From Bradyrhizobium diazoefficiens (GTDB taxonomy: Bacteria > Pseudomonadota > Alphaproteobacteria > Rhizobiales > Xanthobacteraceae): a stretch of 64,000 nt of DNA. Positions 36,500 to 45,629 of this stretch are shown in pieces. Below the pieces are notes generated by a model. That model was not told the DNA's origin. It was given only the letters and a program-made list of their open reading frames with translations, and searched no databases. Where the stretch lies: NCBI RefSeq assembly GCF_016599855.1, contig NZ_CP067041.1, positions 1,364,001 through 1,428,000 of the forward strand. Direction: 5' to 3'. Position numbers and translations under genes: made by a program. Within the stretch, counting starts at the first letter, position 1, and every line of letters starts with the position of its first letter.

Positions 36500-36990
36500 C
36501 TGGTTTCGGGCGGCGGCGCTTGCCTGTTCGGATTGTTCCGCCGGCGTCGAGGCATCCATGGCTTGCAGTGGCGGTTCAGAGGCCGAGGCCAATGAGACAT
36601 GCTTGAGCTGGGCAAACACGTCCATTCCGCCCTTGAGTCCCAGCGAATCGAACGAGTAACGCGTGATGCGGGCCAAAATGTCGGTACCCGAGCCGCCGGT
36701 GCCGAGCGCAAGCACCAGAGTCACCTCGGACGCGCCGAGCGGAAAACAAGCTTTAATCCGCGCCGGAAAGACATTGACGATAGTGCTTGAGCACGGCGAG
36801 CCTTTCATTCAGGCGCTTTAGACATGACAAAATCTCACGCTTGGCGCGGCGATCCAGGGTGTCAAGCGGCTCGTCCATCAGAAGCACTCTGGGCTGCGAC
36901 AATAGCGCGCGGCCAATGGCGACGCGCTGCCGCTCGCTGGTGGAGAGATGCGCTGGCGACGCGCGCTGCTTAACGATGGTGAATCGACTA
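36500..36990 (-). pseudogene. modC: Remnant of molybdate transporter ATPase ModC
   Basis: Reading the minus strand, about 36790-36960 encodes [20 protein letters not shown] and [20 protein letters not shown], the signature and Walker B region of the molybdate ABC ATPase ([32 protein letters not shown]). The signature itself is damaged (LSTSERQ). In another frame, at about 36520-36710, follows DILARITRYSFDSLGLKGGM and VFAQLKHVSLA, the end of the ModC TOBE domain. The P-loop part and the middle are missing, so it is a dead, internally deleted gene. Confidence 0.75.
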
Positions 36991-37969
36991 CTCGTACCGG
37001 CTTGGTCTCCGGAAGGGGTGAGCAGCCTTGTCAGATTTTCGACACCGGCGGCTTCAACCAAACACCGATGGAGCCTGAAGATGGTAATGCCTCCTCTATT
37101 GTCATTGTGGGAACGTCTGCTTAGATGATGACGTGCCCAATGACACGTCACGTCCAAAGGCGCTCGGCATTGCCGAATGAACCGAAACCATGATGGCGTG
37201 TCGCATGGGACCCGTGATGCTGGCACTCGCCGGGAATTGCGGCGGCGAGATTCTGCTGGCCGGTGTGAAGCGCGCTCGCGCTCAATTTCTGACAATGCGT
37301 TTCAGGTCTTAAAAGAACCGACCTCTTTGAGGCGCCATCGACGCAGATAACAGCGCATCATTCGTTTGATGCGCGCTGACAGTGTGCACAACTGTTGCTA
37401 CCAAGGCGGAGCAGCACTGAGCGACGATTGAAAGAACGCAGGTCGATACATCTGCAACTCTCCTTCCGTGAATCGATCATCTGCGATGGTGTGATTGGCG
37501 GCGGGCACCGCCTCCGGTAAGCGCCGGGTCGATCAGCAGGCTATCGCCGGAAGGCTCACGATTGGATCATCGCTCAGTGGCCCGATCGTTTTCCACGGTC
37601 ATATATAGTGGGCGCGCTGGACCGCCCATTCATCGTTCTACTCGAGCAGGATCGCACCGAGGCGGACAATGGCATCCTCGTTAAGAAGATGCCGACCACT
37701 TCGGTGGTGACGATCGTATTGCTCAACACGATCGCGACTTTCTTTTCGAGCCACATCACCTTGCTATAGGCAACCGCTGGCCCAAGATGACGCCCGAGCA
37801 GGAGACTGGCATGCTCATTCTTGGCATGGTCGGTAAAGTGGCTAGCCGGCGGTTTGAGGATGTAAGTGGCCAGAGTACGCCCGGATGGAATGCCCCGTCG
37901 GTTCCTTTTCAGAAGGAGCGCATTTTGGGTGGGCTCCGGCGAGCCTGAATTGACCAGTATCGCGCGAAA
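36991..37969. other. No intact gene recognised, probably decayed DNA
   Basis: Open frames on both strands, but none that I can assign. The end may belong to the same IS66 element as the next feature. Confidence 0.4.
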
Positions 37970-38440
37970 GGCGCTAGGGCGTGATCCGCACGCAAGGGGT
38001 CCCAATCATCGAGACTGCATGCCGGGCGCACGGCAGGCGCAAGTTCTTTGATCTCGCGCGGCTGAGAAAGGCGCCGATCTCGACTGAGGCGGTCAAGCGC
38101 ATCAATCTTCTGTTTGCCATTGAGCGCAAGATCAGCGGGCTTGCACCGCAAGAGCGTTTGCGCGCGCGCCAGGAGCCTAACCGCCAACCCTCCGGGAACA
38201 ACGATACGATCAAGGCGAATCATTGCTGCCTCAGCCGCTTGGATGCGTTCTCCCCTTCCTTCACAACGGGCGCCAGTGCATGACGAACAATGCCGCCGCA
38301 CGGGAGCTACGGCCGTCATCGTGAGAAGAAGAAACTTTCGCCGCCCTGATGAGCCCCTGATGAGGGCGGCCGGCGTGCGGCTGCAATCTACCCACCATCG
38401 CCCCAAAACTCCGACGATGTCATCGCGACGCGGTCGCCTG
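37970..38440 (+). pseudogene. IS66-family transposase remnant
   Basis: The plus strand encodes ETACRAHGRRKFFDLARLRK followed by APISTEAVKRINLLFAIERK and GLAPQERLRARQE, a well-known stretch of the IS66 TnpC transposase (ACWAHxRRKFFDLA...). Later pieces (NNAAARELR and DEGGRRAAAIY in shifted frames) match the C-terminal part. Frameshifts and stops make it inactive. Confidence 0.8.
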
Positions 38441-38639
38441 GCGTAAGAAATGCGCTGTAGATCGGGCCGAGAAGCTCTGACGATTCGTTCCCGACAATTA
38501 CGTGATCCGTGGAAAGACCGTAAGCCTTGGCGGCAGCCTCGCCTCAAGCTGATGTTGTCATCGTCCCGATAGAGATGCTGATGCTCAAGCGCCATACTGC
38601 ACTTTGCCATACCAGTTTTGGTAGTCGAAATCGGTTCTC

Positions 38640-38985
38640 ATTTGTGTTTAGCTTCACGCAACTTTCCATCCGGCGGTCGGCTGGCCGGAGCGCGGTGCGC
38701 AGCCCATTCCCGTTTATCGAGAAGGTCTGGGCCGATGGTGGCTACAGCCAAGAGCGCATAGCCTCGGGCACCACTTTCCTTGATGCTCTGGCTGTCGATA
38801 ATTGCGGTGCTAGGACTGGCTTTGCGTACCATCCATTCGCGATCGGCCGTGACCAAAGTATGATTCATCCGCTCCAACACGGTTTCGTCGTGCAGACTTG
38901 CGAACCAGAGATACAGCGTCGGCGAGGGCGGAAAATCCTTCGCCAACAGCCGCCATGTGATCCCGCCGCGCAGGGCGTACAAATG
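38640..38985 (-). pseudogene. IS5-type transposase N-terminal remnant
   Basis: The minus strand encodes ALRGGITWRLLAKDFPPSPT, LYLWFASLHDETVLERMNHT and ASPSTAIIDSQSIKESGARG. These correspond to the N-terminal half of IS5-group transposases (WRxLPKDFPP, SPxAxIIDSQSVK). The catalytic C-terminal part is missing. Confidence 0.8.
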
Positions 38986-39511
38986 GCGTTCAGTATCTTT
39001 CGCGTCGGTTCCCGCCGTCGACCGGTCGAGCTCGCCTCGCGCACAAGAAGGCGACCAATCGCCGCTCAGCTCTGCTCAAATCCGTCTTCGCCAGTGCATA
39101 TGCTGCGCGCGGTGGCCGGGGTCCAAACACCTACCTCCGAGATGCCTACAAATTCCCGGAATAGCGGCCTATCAGGGCAGTCCCTGCGCCAGCGTAGGAA
39201 AAGTGCAGAATTTCTGCAAGTTATTACCTGCTTCTCGTTAATTCGAGCTTCAGTTCTCTCTTACACTTCCGGACATCCTCAAGCACGGTCATCACTTGCG
39301 ACAATATCGGAAATTCTAGATAGATGGCCGTTGGGTCGAACCGATCAGGACTAGGTCCCTGGACGTACGGCAAGGTTGGGGGCCGTTGACCTGGTGACTG
39401 GCCCGCGCGTCTAAATCAGCCGTCGCGAGCGCTTATTCACCAAGGAGGAACTGTTGCAGACGATGAGGTCAAAGAGGTACACACCGCCACCTAGAAGAGG
39501 CTCCTAAACAC
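38986..39511. other. No gene recognised
   Basis: Region between the IS5-type remnant and the aconitase-family gene; short frames only. Confidence 0.4.
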
Positions 39512-40771
39512 ATGTCCAAGACGATGGCGGAGAAACTTCTCGCAAAAGCTTCCGGAAGAGACGCGGTCTCGGTCGGGGATGTGGTTACAGCGAAGATCGA
39601 TCTCATCTCGATGCTCGACTCATTTCTCGACGAGTGGCTGCTTGAGAACCATCTCAAGGCATGGGATCCAAGTAGAGTAGTCTTCTCGTTCGACCATTTG
39701 CCCCCTCGATCGACCTCGGGCTTTCCATGGGGCGATGTGGAGCGAACGAGGGAGTTTGCGCAGAAGCTAGGTGTACCAAGAGAGAACGTCTACGACCTCG
39801 GGAGACATGGCCTGTCGCATCAAGTCCCGGCCGAGGAGGGATGGGTTCTGCCGGGCATGTTTTATCTAGCTGCGGATACACAAGGCGCCACAATGGGTGC
39901 GCTGAACTGTTTCGCGATGGCGGGAATCTTCTCGACATTCCCGGCATTGGCGACAGGTGAGATGTGGATGGTCGTGCCAGAGGCCGTCCGGATAATTTTG
40001 ACCGGAGAAATGCCGAAAGGGATACTCGGAAAGGACATCTACTTCCGGCTGCTTCAAGACCTTCATGGCCGAGCTGATAGTCGTGTTCTTGAGTTCGGTG
40101 GGCCGGGGTTGCAGTCACTGCCTATTGACGTGCGCATGGGCGTGGCGAACGGTTCGAATCACATCGGCGCTATGACCTCGGTATTCGAACCGGACCAGAG
40201 GCTCCTCGACTACTTGAACCCTAGGGCAAGGGGACCGTTCGAACCAGTGACCGCGGACCCAGATGCCAAATACGTCGCTTCCTACGCATACGACTTGTCT
40301 ACATTCGAACCATTGGTTTCTGGGCCTGGGGACATTTCGAAGATTCAGCCACTCAGTGAGGTCAGAGGGACAACGGTCCAGGCGGCGTACATAGGGTCGT
40401 GCTCAAGCGGAAGGATGGAGGATCTCAAGCTCGCGGCGGAGGTCCTGGATGGGCGGAGGATTTCGTCTGATGTACGACTTGTCGTGACGCCGATTTCATC
40501 GAGTGTAGCACGGGACGCCGCAGAGAACGGTGTGCTGCGAACACTCCTGCGCGCTGGCGCGACCGTAACGACACCGGGGTGCGGAGCGTGCGTTACAGGC
40601 AATCTGTCACCGCTACGGCTCGCCGATGGAGAGACGTGCATCACTGCTTCCGTCGAGAACTATCCCGGGCGGATGGGGAGCAGCAAGGCAAAGATCTATG
40701 CCGCGAACGCGGCAGTGGTAGCCGCATCGGCGCTTACGGGAGAGATTACTGACCCGAGGGATTATTTCTGA
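39512..40771 (+). CDS. Aconitase-family dehydratase large subunit (LeuC/HacA-like)
   Basis: A 419-residue protein of the 3-isopropylmalate/homoaconitate dehydratase large-subunit family (the short HACN/archaeal-type form). Fe-S ligands are suggested by YIGSCSSGRMEDLKLAAEVL and TPGCGACVTGNLSPL; the C-terminal ENYPGRMGSSKAKIYAANAA, ALTGEITDPRDYF is standard. It makes or isomerises hydroxy-tricarboxylic or related acids; the substrate is not clear. The stop shares one base with the small-subunit start, so both are coupled. It is flanked by transposase remnants on both sides, which suggests acquisition by transfer. The function need not be leucine synthesis. Confidence 0.85.
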   Translation: MSKTMAEKLLAKASGRDAVSVGDVVTAKIDLISMLDSFLDEWLLENHLKAWDPSRVVFSFDHLPPRSTSGFPWGDVERTREFAQKLGVPRENVYDLGRHGLSHQVPAEEGWVLPGMFYLAADTQGATMGALNCFAMAGIFSTFPALATGEMWMVVPEAVRIILTGEMPKGILGKDIYFRLLQDLHGRADSRVLEFGGPGLQSLPIDVRMGVANGSNHIGAMTSVFEPDQRLLDYLNPRARGPFEPVTADPDAKYVASYAYDLSTFEPLVSGPGDISKIQPLSEVRGTTVQAAYIGSCSSGRMEDLKLAAEVLDGRRISSDVRLVVTPISSSVARDAAENGVLRTLLRAGATVTTPGCGACVTGNLSPLRLADGETCITASVENYPGRMGSSKAKIYAANAAVVAASALTGEITDPRDYF

Positions 40772-41295
40772 TGAATGCCCTGACGCTTAAAGGTAAGGTC
40801 TGGAAGTACGGCGACAACGTCAGCGTCTATTACTTCTTTCCCGCGATCTACGAGATGTTGGGGGTCGCCGAATGGCCAGAAGAACTCGCTAAGCATTTTC
40901 TTGAAGAAGTTGAACCGCATCGGGTCGAGCAAGTCGAGAGTGGCGATGTGCTCGTGGCCGGAAAGGGCTTCGGGCAAGGCAAACATCACTGGTACTACAT
41001 CGATGCATTCCAAAAGCTGGGATTCGCTGGCTTTGTAGCCGAGAGTTTTCACCCGCAGTTCCAGCGCGAGTGCATTGACCGAGGGATTCCAGCAATCGCG
41101 TACCCGGACATTCCATCGAAGCTGGAATCGGGCGATGTTCTGGAGCTGGACCTCAGGACGGGAAAGGGGAGCGTCCTGAACCGAGCGGTGGCAATTAGCG
41201 TGGGGCCCACACCGCAAGTATTCCTCTCGATTTTGGCGGCTGGAGGTTTGAAGCCCTATACCCTACAGAAGCTCGCCACCGGAAGCAGAAGCTAG
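40771..41295 (+). CDS. Aconitase-family small subunit (LeuD-like), divergent
   Basis: A 174-residue swivel-domain partner of the large subunit. The framework KVWKYGDNVSVYYFFPAIYE, SGDVLVAGKGFGQGKHHWYY, GFAGFVAESFHPQFQRECID and RGIPAIAYPD follows LeuD-type small subunits. In normal LeuD the loop reads GCGSSREHAP; here it is GQGKHHWYYI, so the usual serine and arginine of the substrate loop are absent. This argues for another substrate or a changed activity. A 9-bp hairpin follows its stop. Confidence 0.8.
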   Translation: MNALTLKGKVWKYGDNVSVYYFFPAIYEMLGVAEWPEELAKHFLEEVEPHRVEQVESGDVLVAGKGFGQGKHHWYYIDAFQKLGFAGFVAESFHPQFQRECIDRGIPAIAYPDIPSKLESGDVLELDLRTGKGSVLNRAVAISVGPTPQVFLSILAAGGLKPYTLQKLATGSRS

Positions 41296-41297
41296 CC

Positions 41298-41322
41298 CGG
41301 TCCGGAGACTGCGTCCGGACCG
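41298..41322 (+). terminator. Hairpin after the LeuCD-like pair
   Basis: CGGTCCGGA and TCCGGACCG form a perfect 9-bp stem with a 7-base loop, three bases after the small-subunit stop. No T-run follows. Confidence 0.6.
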
Positions 41323-41737
41323 GTGACCCCTTCGAGGCAGTCATCCCACTGAATGGTCCGTTGGTGATTATTCGTCCCAGGAGTGGCGCGGGCGAGCGGA
41401 GCCCAATCCGCTCCGCACATCCGGTGGCGCGGAGATTGAGTTCTAAATCCTGACGGCTCGGTTCGTCCGCCCGTTCCACGCATCACTCGCACCTGGGCGC
41501 AGGCGTGGATATGACGCGTTTTACTCTCGGGAAGAGCCGAGTGCGGGAAAGCCGCGCGCCACAGATCTGTAAGGGCGAAAGCCGAATGGCTGAGCTACTC
41601 GACCACGACCGTCGCGAACTGGAAGCGGCGCGAGACTCTTGCCGATCGTCCGACAAGCCCCAAGAAAGCCAAATCGACTGTCCTTTCCATCGAGGCATAG
41701 GGGACTATCGCTGCTTTTCGACGAGATTCGTCGTCCG

Positions 41738-42105
41738 TTAAGAAGCCGGATTGAGCTGAGGTAGACAGCCGAGCGTTCGCCATAGCGGCAGGAACGTGGC
41801 CAGGAGTTCTTTTGGCCAGGTGAGGATGCGGCGGAAGTTGTGGCCGCCGGCTGAGAGGATGACGTTGGCGCCGTCTCCTGCGCGGCCTTTGAGGTAGCAA
41901 CGGTCGAGGTGACCTTCGGCTTCAAATGTCCGAATGGCGGAGCGACGGCGCAGTTCGGGCTTGATAGTGCCGAAGACGCCGCGCTTCTGGCCGGCGATGA
42001 AGATACGCCTTGGGTTTTGCGCATCGTGATCGCGGTATCCCTTGTCAACATGGGCTCCTTCGATCGGACAGCCGGTGAGCGTCTCTGAGTGCGGTCGGTG
42101 TATTG
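41738..42105 (-). pseudogene. IS5-type transposase C-terminal remnant
   Basis: The minus strand encodes AHVDKGYRDHDAQNPRRIFI, AGQKRGVFGTIKPELRRRSA and ANVILSAGGHNFRRILTWPK, the C-terminal catalytic end of IS5-group transposases (DKGYRGHD, RRRSAIEPVIGH). The usual IEPVIGHMK motif is damaged (IRTFEAEGH). It ends at a stop at 41738. Confidence 0.8.
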
Positions 42106-42439
42106 GCGTAGGGATTATCGGGCAGCGAGCTAGCGTGCAGCACAAACAGGCTGCTGAGCGCGGCGACTGTCGGTGACGATGGGAGCGCCTTCACGCCGAA
42201 CTCATACGGCGCGGCAGCTTTGCGTTTGCCGGTCCACTGTACCTCCGGGGATGGAAGGAATAGAGCTTCCGCACGCGCGGACGCTGCTGCTGCGAGCGGA
42301 TCTGCGCGGCCCGGCCGAGCGGAAGGGCAAAATCTCTTCCGGCCCCGGGCGGCGGATGTCGCGAGCGATTCGACCGGGCCGGCTGCGCAGGATGCGTAAA
42401 TGCTGCTGATGCCGCCTGAACTGTTTGGCGTGGGCGTAG

Positions 42440-42930
42440 CGGCCCGCCATCATCGCCGCGGCCTTGACCACACGGCAGTAGGATTGGCGCAGCCTGACGC
42501 CGTACCTTCTCGCCAAGCGATTGAGGCCCTTGAAGGCCGCATGCAACAGCTTGACATCGCTCGGCGGAATAGAACCACATAGACAGCGGCCTTGTTCTGG
42601 AAGGCGATCTCGCCCGCCAGCACCGGCAGAGCGAAGACGACATGGAAGTACGGGACCTGCAACAGCTCGGGCTATCGATGCGCGAGCCAGCCCTTGGCAC
42701 TTGGGACAACAGTGGTGGTTGCGGCAGGAGTTGTAAGCGATGCGTGTCGCCTGCAATTACTGCACTGCTCGACGTGACCGCCGAGCGCCGCCGTCCGGCA
42801 CGCCATGATGCCCATAACGCGCTGCTCGACGCGGCCGAGACGCCCGGCGAAACACTTCGCCGTGGCGGCGGAGACGGCTGCGATGGCATTAGCGCGATTA
42901 CCATGCGCCCTTCGCGTCCTCAACTCTATC
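42440..42930 (-). pseudogene. IS91-family transposase remnant
   Basis: The minus strand in different frames encodes CRTAALGGHVEQCSNCRRH, TRIAYNSCRNHHCCPKCQGL and VPYFHVVFALPVLAGEIAFQ, NKAAVYVVLF. These are the zinc-binding N-terminus and following part of IS91-type transposases. Several frameshifts make it inactive. Confidence 0.8.
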
Positions 42931-43212
42931 TGATTTGGTAGTTGTCGTAGCGATGCAGCCGGTGGCTTAGTTCAACCCAAGAGTCCACACGACCTAGTGC
43001 TCTGCTCGTGTGACCCAGAGGCGACGCTTGATCGCACAAAAGAAATCGCATCCTTCCAGCTAAGGCGAAGACTTGCTCTACCGACTGCCACATTGCGGAA
43101 AATTCGGCTAGGGATTCCCACAGCATTTCGGCCGACCCCCTCCGCGGCCATCAAGAGTTTCTAAGGGCCAGAGGAATCCACGCATTTTACCCTAAAATTG
43201 GAGATCTATGAC

Positions 43213-43761
43213 ATGGCAAGGAAAATGCTCAGTGGGAAGATCGAGGAAGTCATCTACGCACAACTCGAAAGAGGTGAAGACCTTCTTCGAGGCCTTTGGG
43301 ATGTCTGCAAACTAAACGATGTCAAGACAGGAGTCCTTCTGGATGCAACCGGCTGTTTGAATGAAGTCAGGGTGCACAAGATTTCCCATGATCCGGAGCA
43401 CGCTATGGGGGTGGACTTCGCTGAGATCCCGGGGTACCTGGAGGTGAGCGCGCATGGCATCATCGGGATGGGCTGGGTCCCGGACAAGTCGCTGACGCCA
43501 CCGCCGGGCCTTATCCGGAGCAGTTACGACACAGGCTTCGGTGGTGCAGGATTTGTGGGACACGAAACCCCCTATATCCATGTTCATATTACAGCGTCGA
43601 GTTCTTCGCAGACGATCTGTGGGCACCTCTTGGAGGGATCACACGTGACCAGTCAATACTTCACGGTCGCCATCGCAAAAGTTTCGGGGGTCGTCTTGAG
43701 GGCGACTTGGGACAATCGCGACTACCCAGCGGGCTACTACCACGAGCTCGTGCCGGCATAA
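43213..43761 (+). CDS. PPC/DUF296-domain protein
   Basis: A 182-residue protein with a PPC (DUF296, PD1-like) domain, known as DNA-binding in plants and of unclear function in bacteria. The chosen ATG 43213 has GGAG in front. Typical parts are MLSGKIEEVIYAQLERGEDL, HGIIGMGWVPD and PYIHVHITASSSSQTICGHL followed by LEGSHVTSQYF. The histidines in HVHIT may bind metal. It is isolated among transposase remnants and near the LeuCD-like pair, possibly from the same transfer. Function unknown. Confidence 0.8.
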   Translation: MARKMLSGKIEEVIYAQLERGEDLLRGLWDVCKLNDVKTGVLLDATGCLNEVRVHKISHDPEHAMGVDFAEIPGYLEVSAHGIIGMGWVPDKSLTPPPGLIRSSYDTGFGGAGFVGHETPYIHVHITASSSSQTICGHLLEGSHVTSQYFTVAIAKVSGVVLRATWDNRDYPAGYYHELVPA

Positions 43762-44299
43762 GCCGAACATGCGAGGTGACGTTCTGAGAATGGCGAAGAA
43801 CACGGCGTAGTCGCGGAAGCTCTGGCGGCGAGGCGGACGAGCCGCGCATCATTGGTGCCGAGCAGAAAGAGTAATGAGCCTGCACCAATGCTGCCACTTC
43901 TGCAGGAGTTGAGCGCAAGTGCCATCCGCGATGAATTGGTCAAGCGCCTCTTGAGCGATTCCCGAACGTCTTGTTCTCGTTTAGGAACGCTATTCCGCCC
44001 ACCGTCCTGCCAATTGGCCTCAGCAGAATCGCATAAAAGTCGCGGTCTGACATATTCGAGAATGCGACTGACCCTACTCCTGCAATGGCTGCGTCCACAT
44101 GATGCTGCTTCAACTCCAGTTTGCGGTCGGCGAATGTCGACTTTAACTGGTGAGGTTTGCTCTCCCCGAGAGCTCAATGGGGAAAACGGCGACCACCAAC
44201 GGCGCCCTGGAGCCGGGCCGGTAACACGCGGCCCGTGAGCGCCGACGCCCTGAGGGGCACGGACAAGGACAGACCAATTCTTTAGGCATGCAAGGTTCT
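43762..44299. other. No gene recognised
   Basis: About 540 bases with short frames but no recognisable family. Confidence 0.4.
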
Positions 44300-44712
44300 A
44301 TCGCTCGATGCTGTTCGTTTCCCGGCACAAGCTCGACGGGACGTCGAAGGCGCCGAAGTACCGAGCGGATGCCCTGATGTTCGATTTCGAAGGTCGGTAT
44401 AGGTCGGAAAAAGCCCGACGCGCAAGGCGGTCGCGACTGCAATCAAGGAGCTTCGCGGCGGCTCCTTAGACGCTTCGTGAGGCTCACGACGGGTGGTGAA
44501 CGGGCTGCTGCTGGACAATGCGGTCGTCATTGAAGGTCTTGATGGCGTGACGCTAGCCAGGACCGAAGAACCGGAATACGTCGCCGCATTGGACCTCGTG
44601 CGCAGGGTACTGGAGAGGTCGCGCGATCTGCCGGTCGGCCGGATCGAGATTTGTCCCCACGCGTAGATCGAGCTGGCCAGGCACAAGTCCTACGACATCT
44701 GCATGGCATAAA
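44300..44712 (+). pseudogene. HpcH/HpaI aldolase / citrate lyase beta-like remnant
   Basis: The plus strand encodes LFVSRHKLDGTSKAPKYRAD and ALMFDFEGRY, like the start of CitE/HpcH proteins (FVPGHKxxxxxKAPKxGADALILDLED). After frameshifts follow FVRLTTG and VVIEGLDGVTLARTEEPEYV, AALDLVRRVLERSRDLPVGR and IEICPHA, matching the CitE middle region. Several frameshifts and stops show it is dead. Confidence 0.65.
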
Positions 44713-44724
44713 ACGTCCGAGCTC

Positions 44725-45440
44725 AATCTCGTCTCGTCGATACCACGGTGCAGCCCAACAACGTGATGTTCCCGACCGATGCGCGGCTTGTGAACCGGGC
44801 CCGCGAGATCCTGGTCCGGCTTGCAAAACGGCGGGGCCTTGCGTTGCGGCAATGCTAAGCGCGCGTGGGCAAGTTCGTGCTGATCGAGCATCAGCGCTAC
44901 GCCTACGCCAAGCAATTCAAGCGCATCAACCGAGCCTTTAGACGCTTAGAACTATCTCGGCCGTCTTATCCGCGGCATCACCCGCGAGATCGAAGGCCGC
45001 ATCCACTTGCTCAGTGAGATTGTCCTCGGGCGCATGCTGGCGCTGGCGCGATGGTTGCTTGACCAGAAGCAGCACCAGCGTGGACCGACGTCTACTCGCT
45101 GCACGTGCCCGAGGGGGAGTGCATCGGAGGCCCAGACTCACCGGCCTGACGAGTTCGTGGTCAAGGTGTCCGTCGCCACCATGCTATCGCATGCTTAAAG
45201 ACTGCCAATTCGTCACCCATGTGAAGACGCTCCCTATGATGACCATACACTCAAGACCGTGATCCCGGAGGTGGAGGCGCTGATCGGCCTATCATCGAGT
45301 GCCTCGTTCTTGACAAAGGGCATCGCAGCCACAATGCTCCCCCGAGGGCCGGAACTATCTCTGGCACCGCCACGGCGATGCCACCAATGCTGTTCTCGCA
45401 ATCCTCGTCGAGCTCATCCTCCGACTTCACCTGGGCCCGA
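44725..45440 (+). pseudogene. IS5-type transposase remnant (second kind)
   Basis: The plus strand encodes VQPNNVMFPTDARLVNRARE, VGKFVLIEHQRYAYAKQFKR, DVYSLHVPEGECIGGP and (near 45240) HTLKTVIPEVEALIGLSS, all parts of a long IS5-related transposase. Stop codons interrupt it in at least three places, so it is inactive. It directly follows the citE-like remnant, so the insertion may have broken that gene. Confidence 0.75.
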
Positions 45441-45629
45441 GCTGAAGTCTGGCTTCTTGACTGACGACTTCCTCCTTTACTCGGCGGACGTCCTTCGGGA
45501 GCGGCCCCTCTTTTGGCAGGGCCGCACAATTTCGTCCTTTTGAAAAACCGACAGCAACTCCGGCAAGCCTCCGCTCACCGTTTAAAGCGCTCGGCAATAC
45601 AAAATATGGGAGTTTTGGCGATGAGGCAA

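Noticed and set aside
39444..39457. GG-N10-GC pattern upstream of the LeuC-like gene
   Set aside because: The -12 half (TTGCA) is good but the -24 half reads AGGAGG and not TGGCAC; no NifA site was found.
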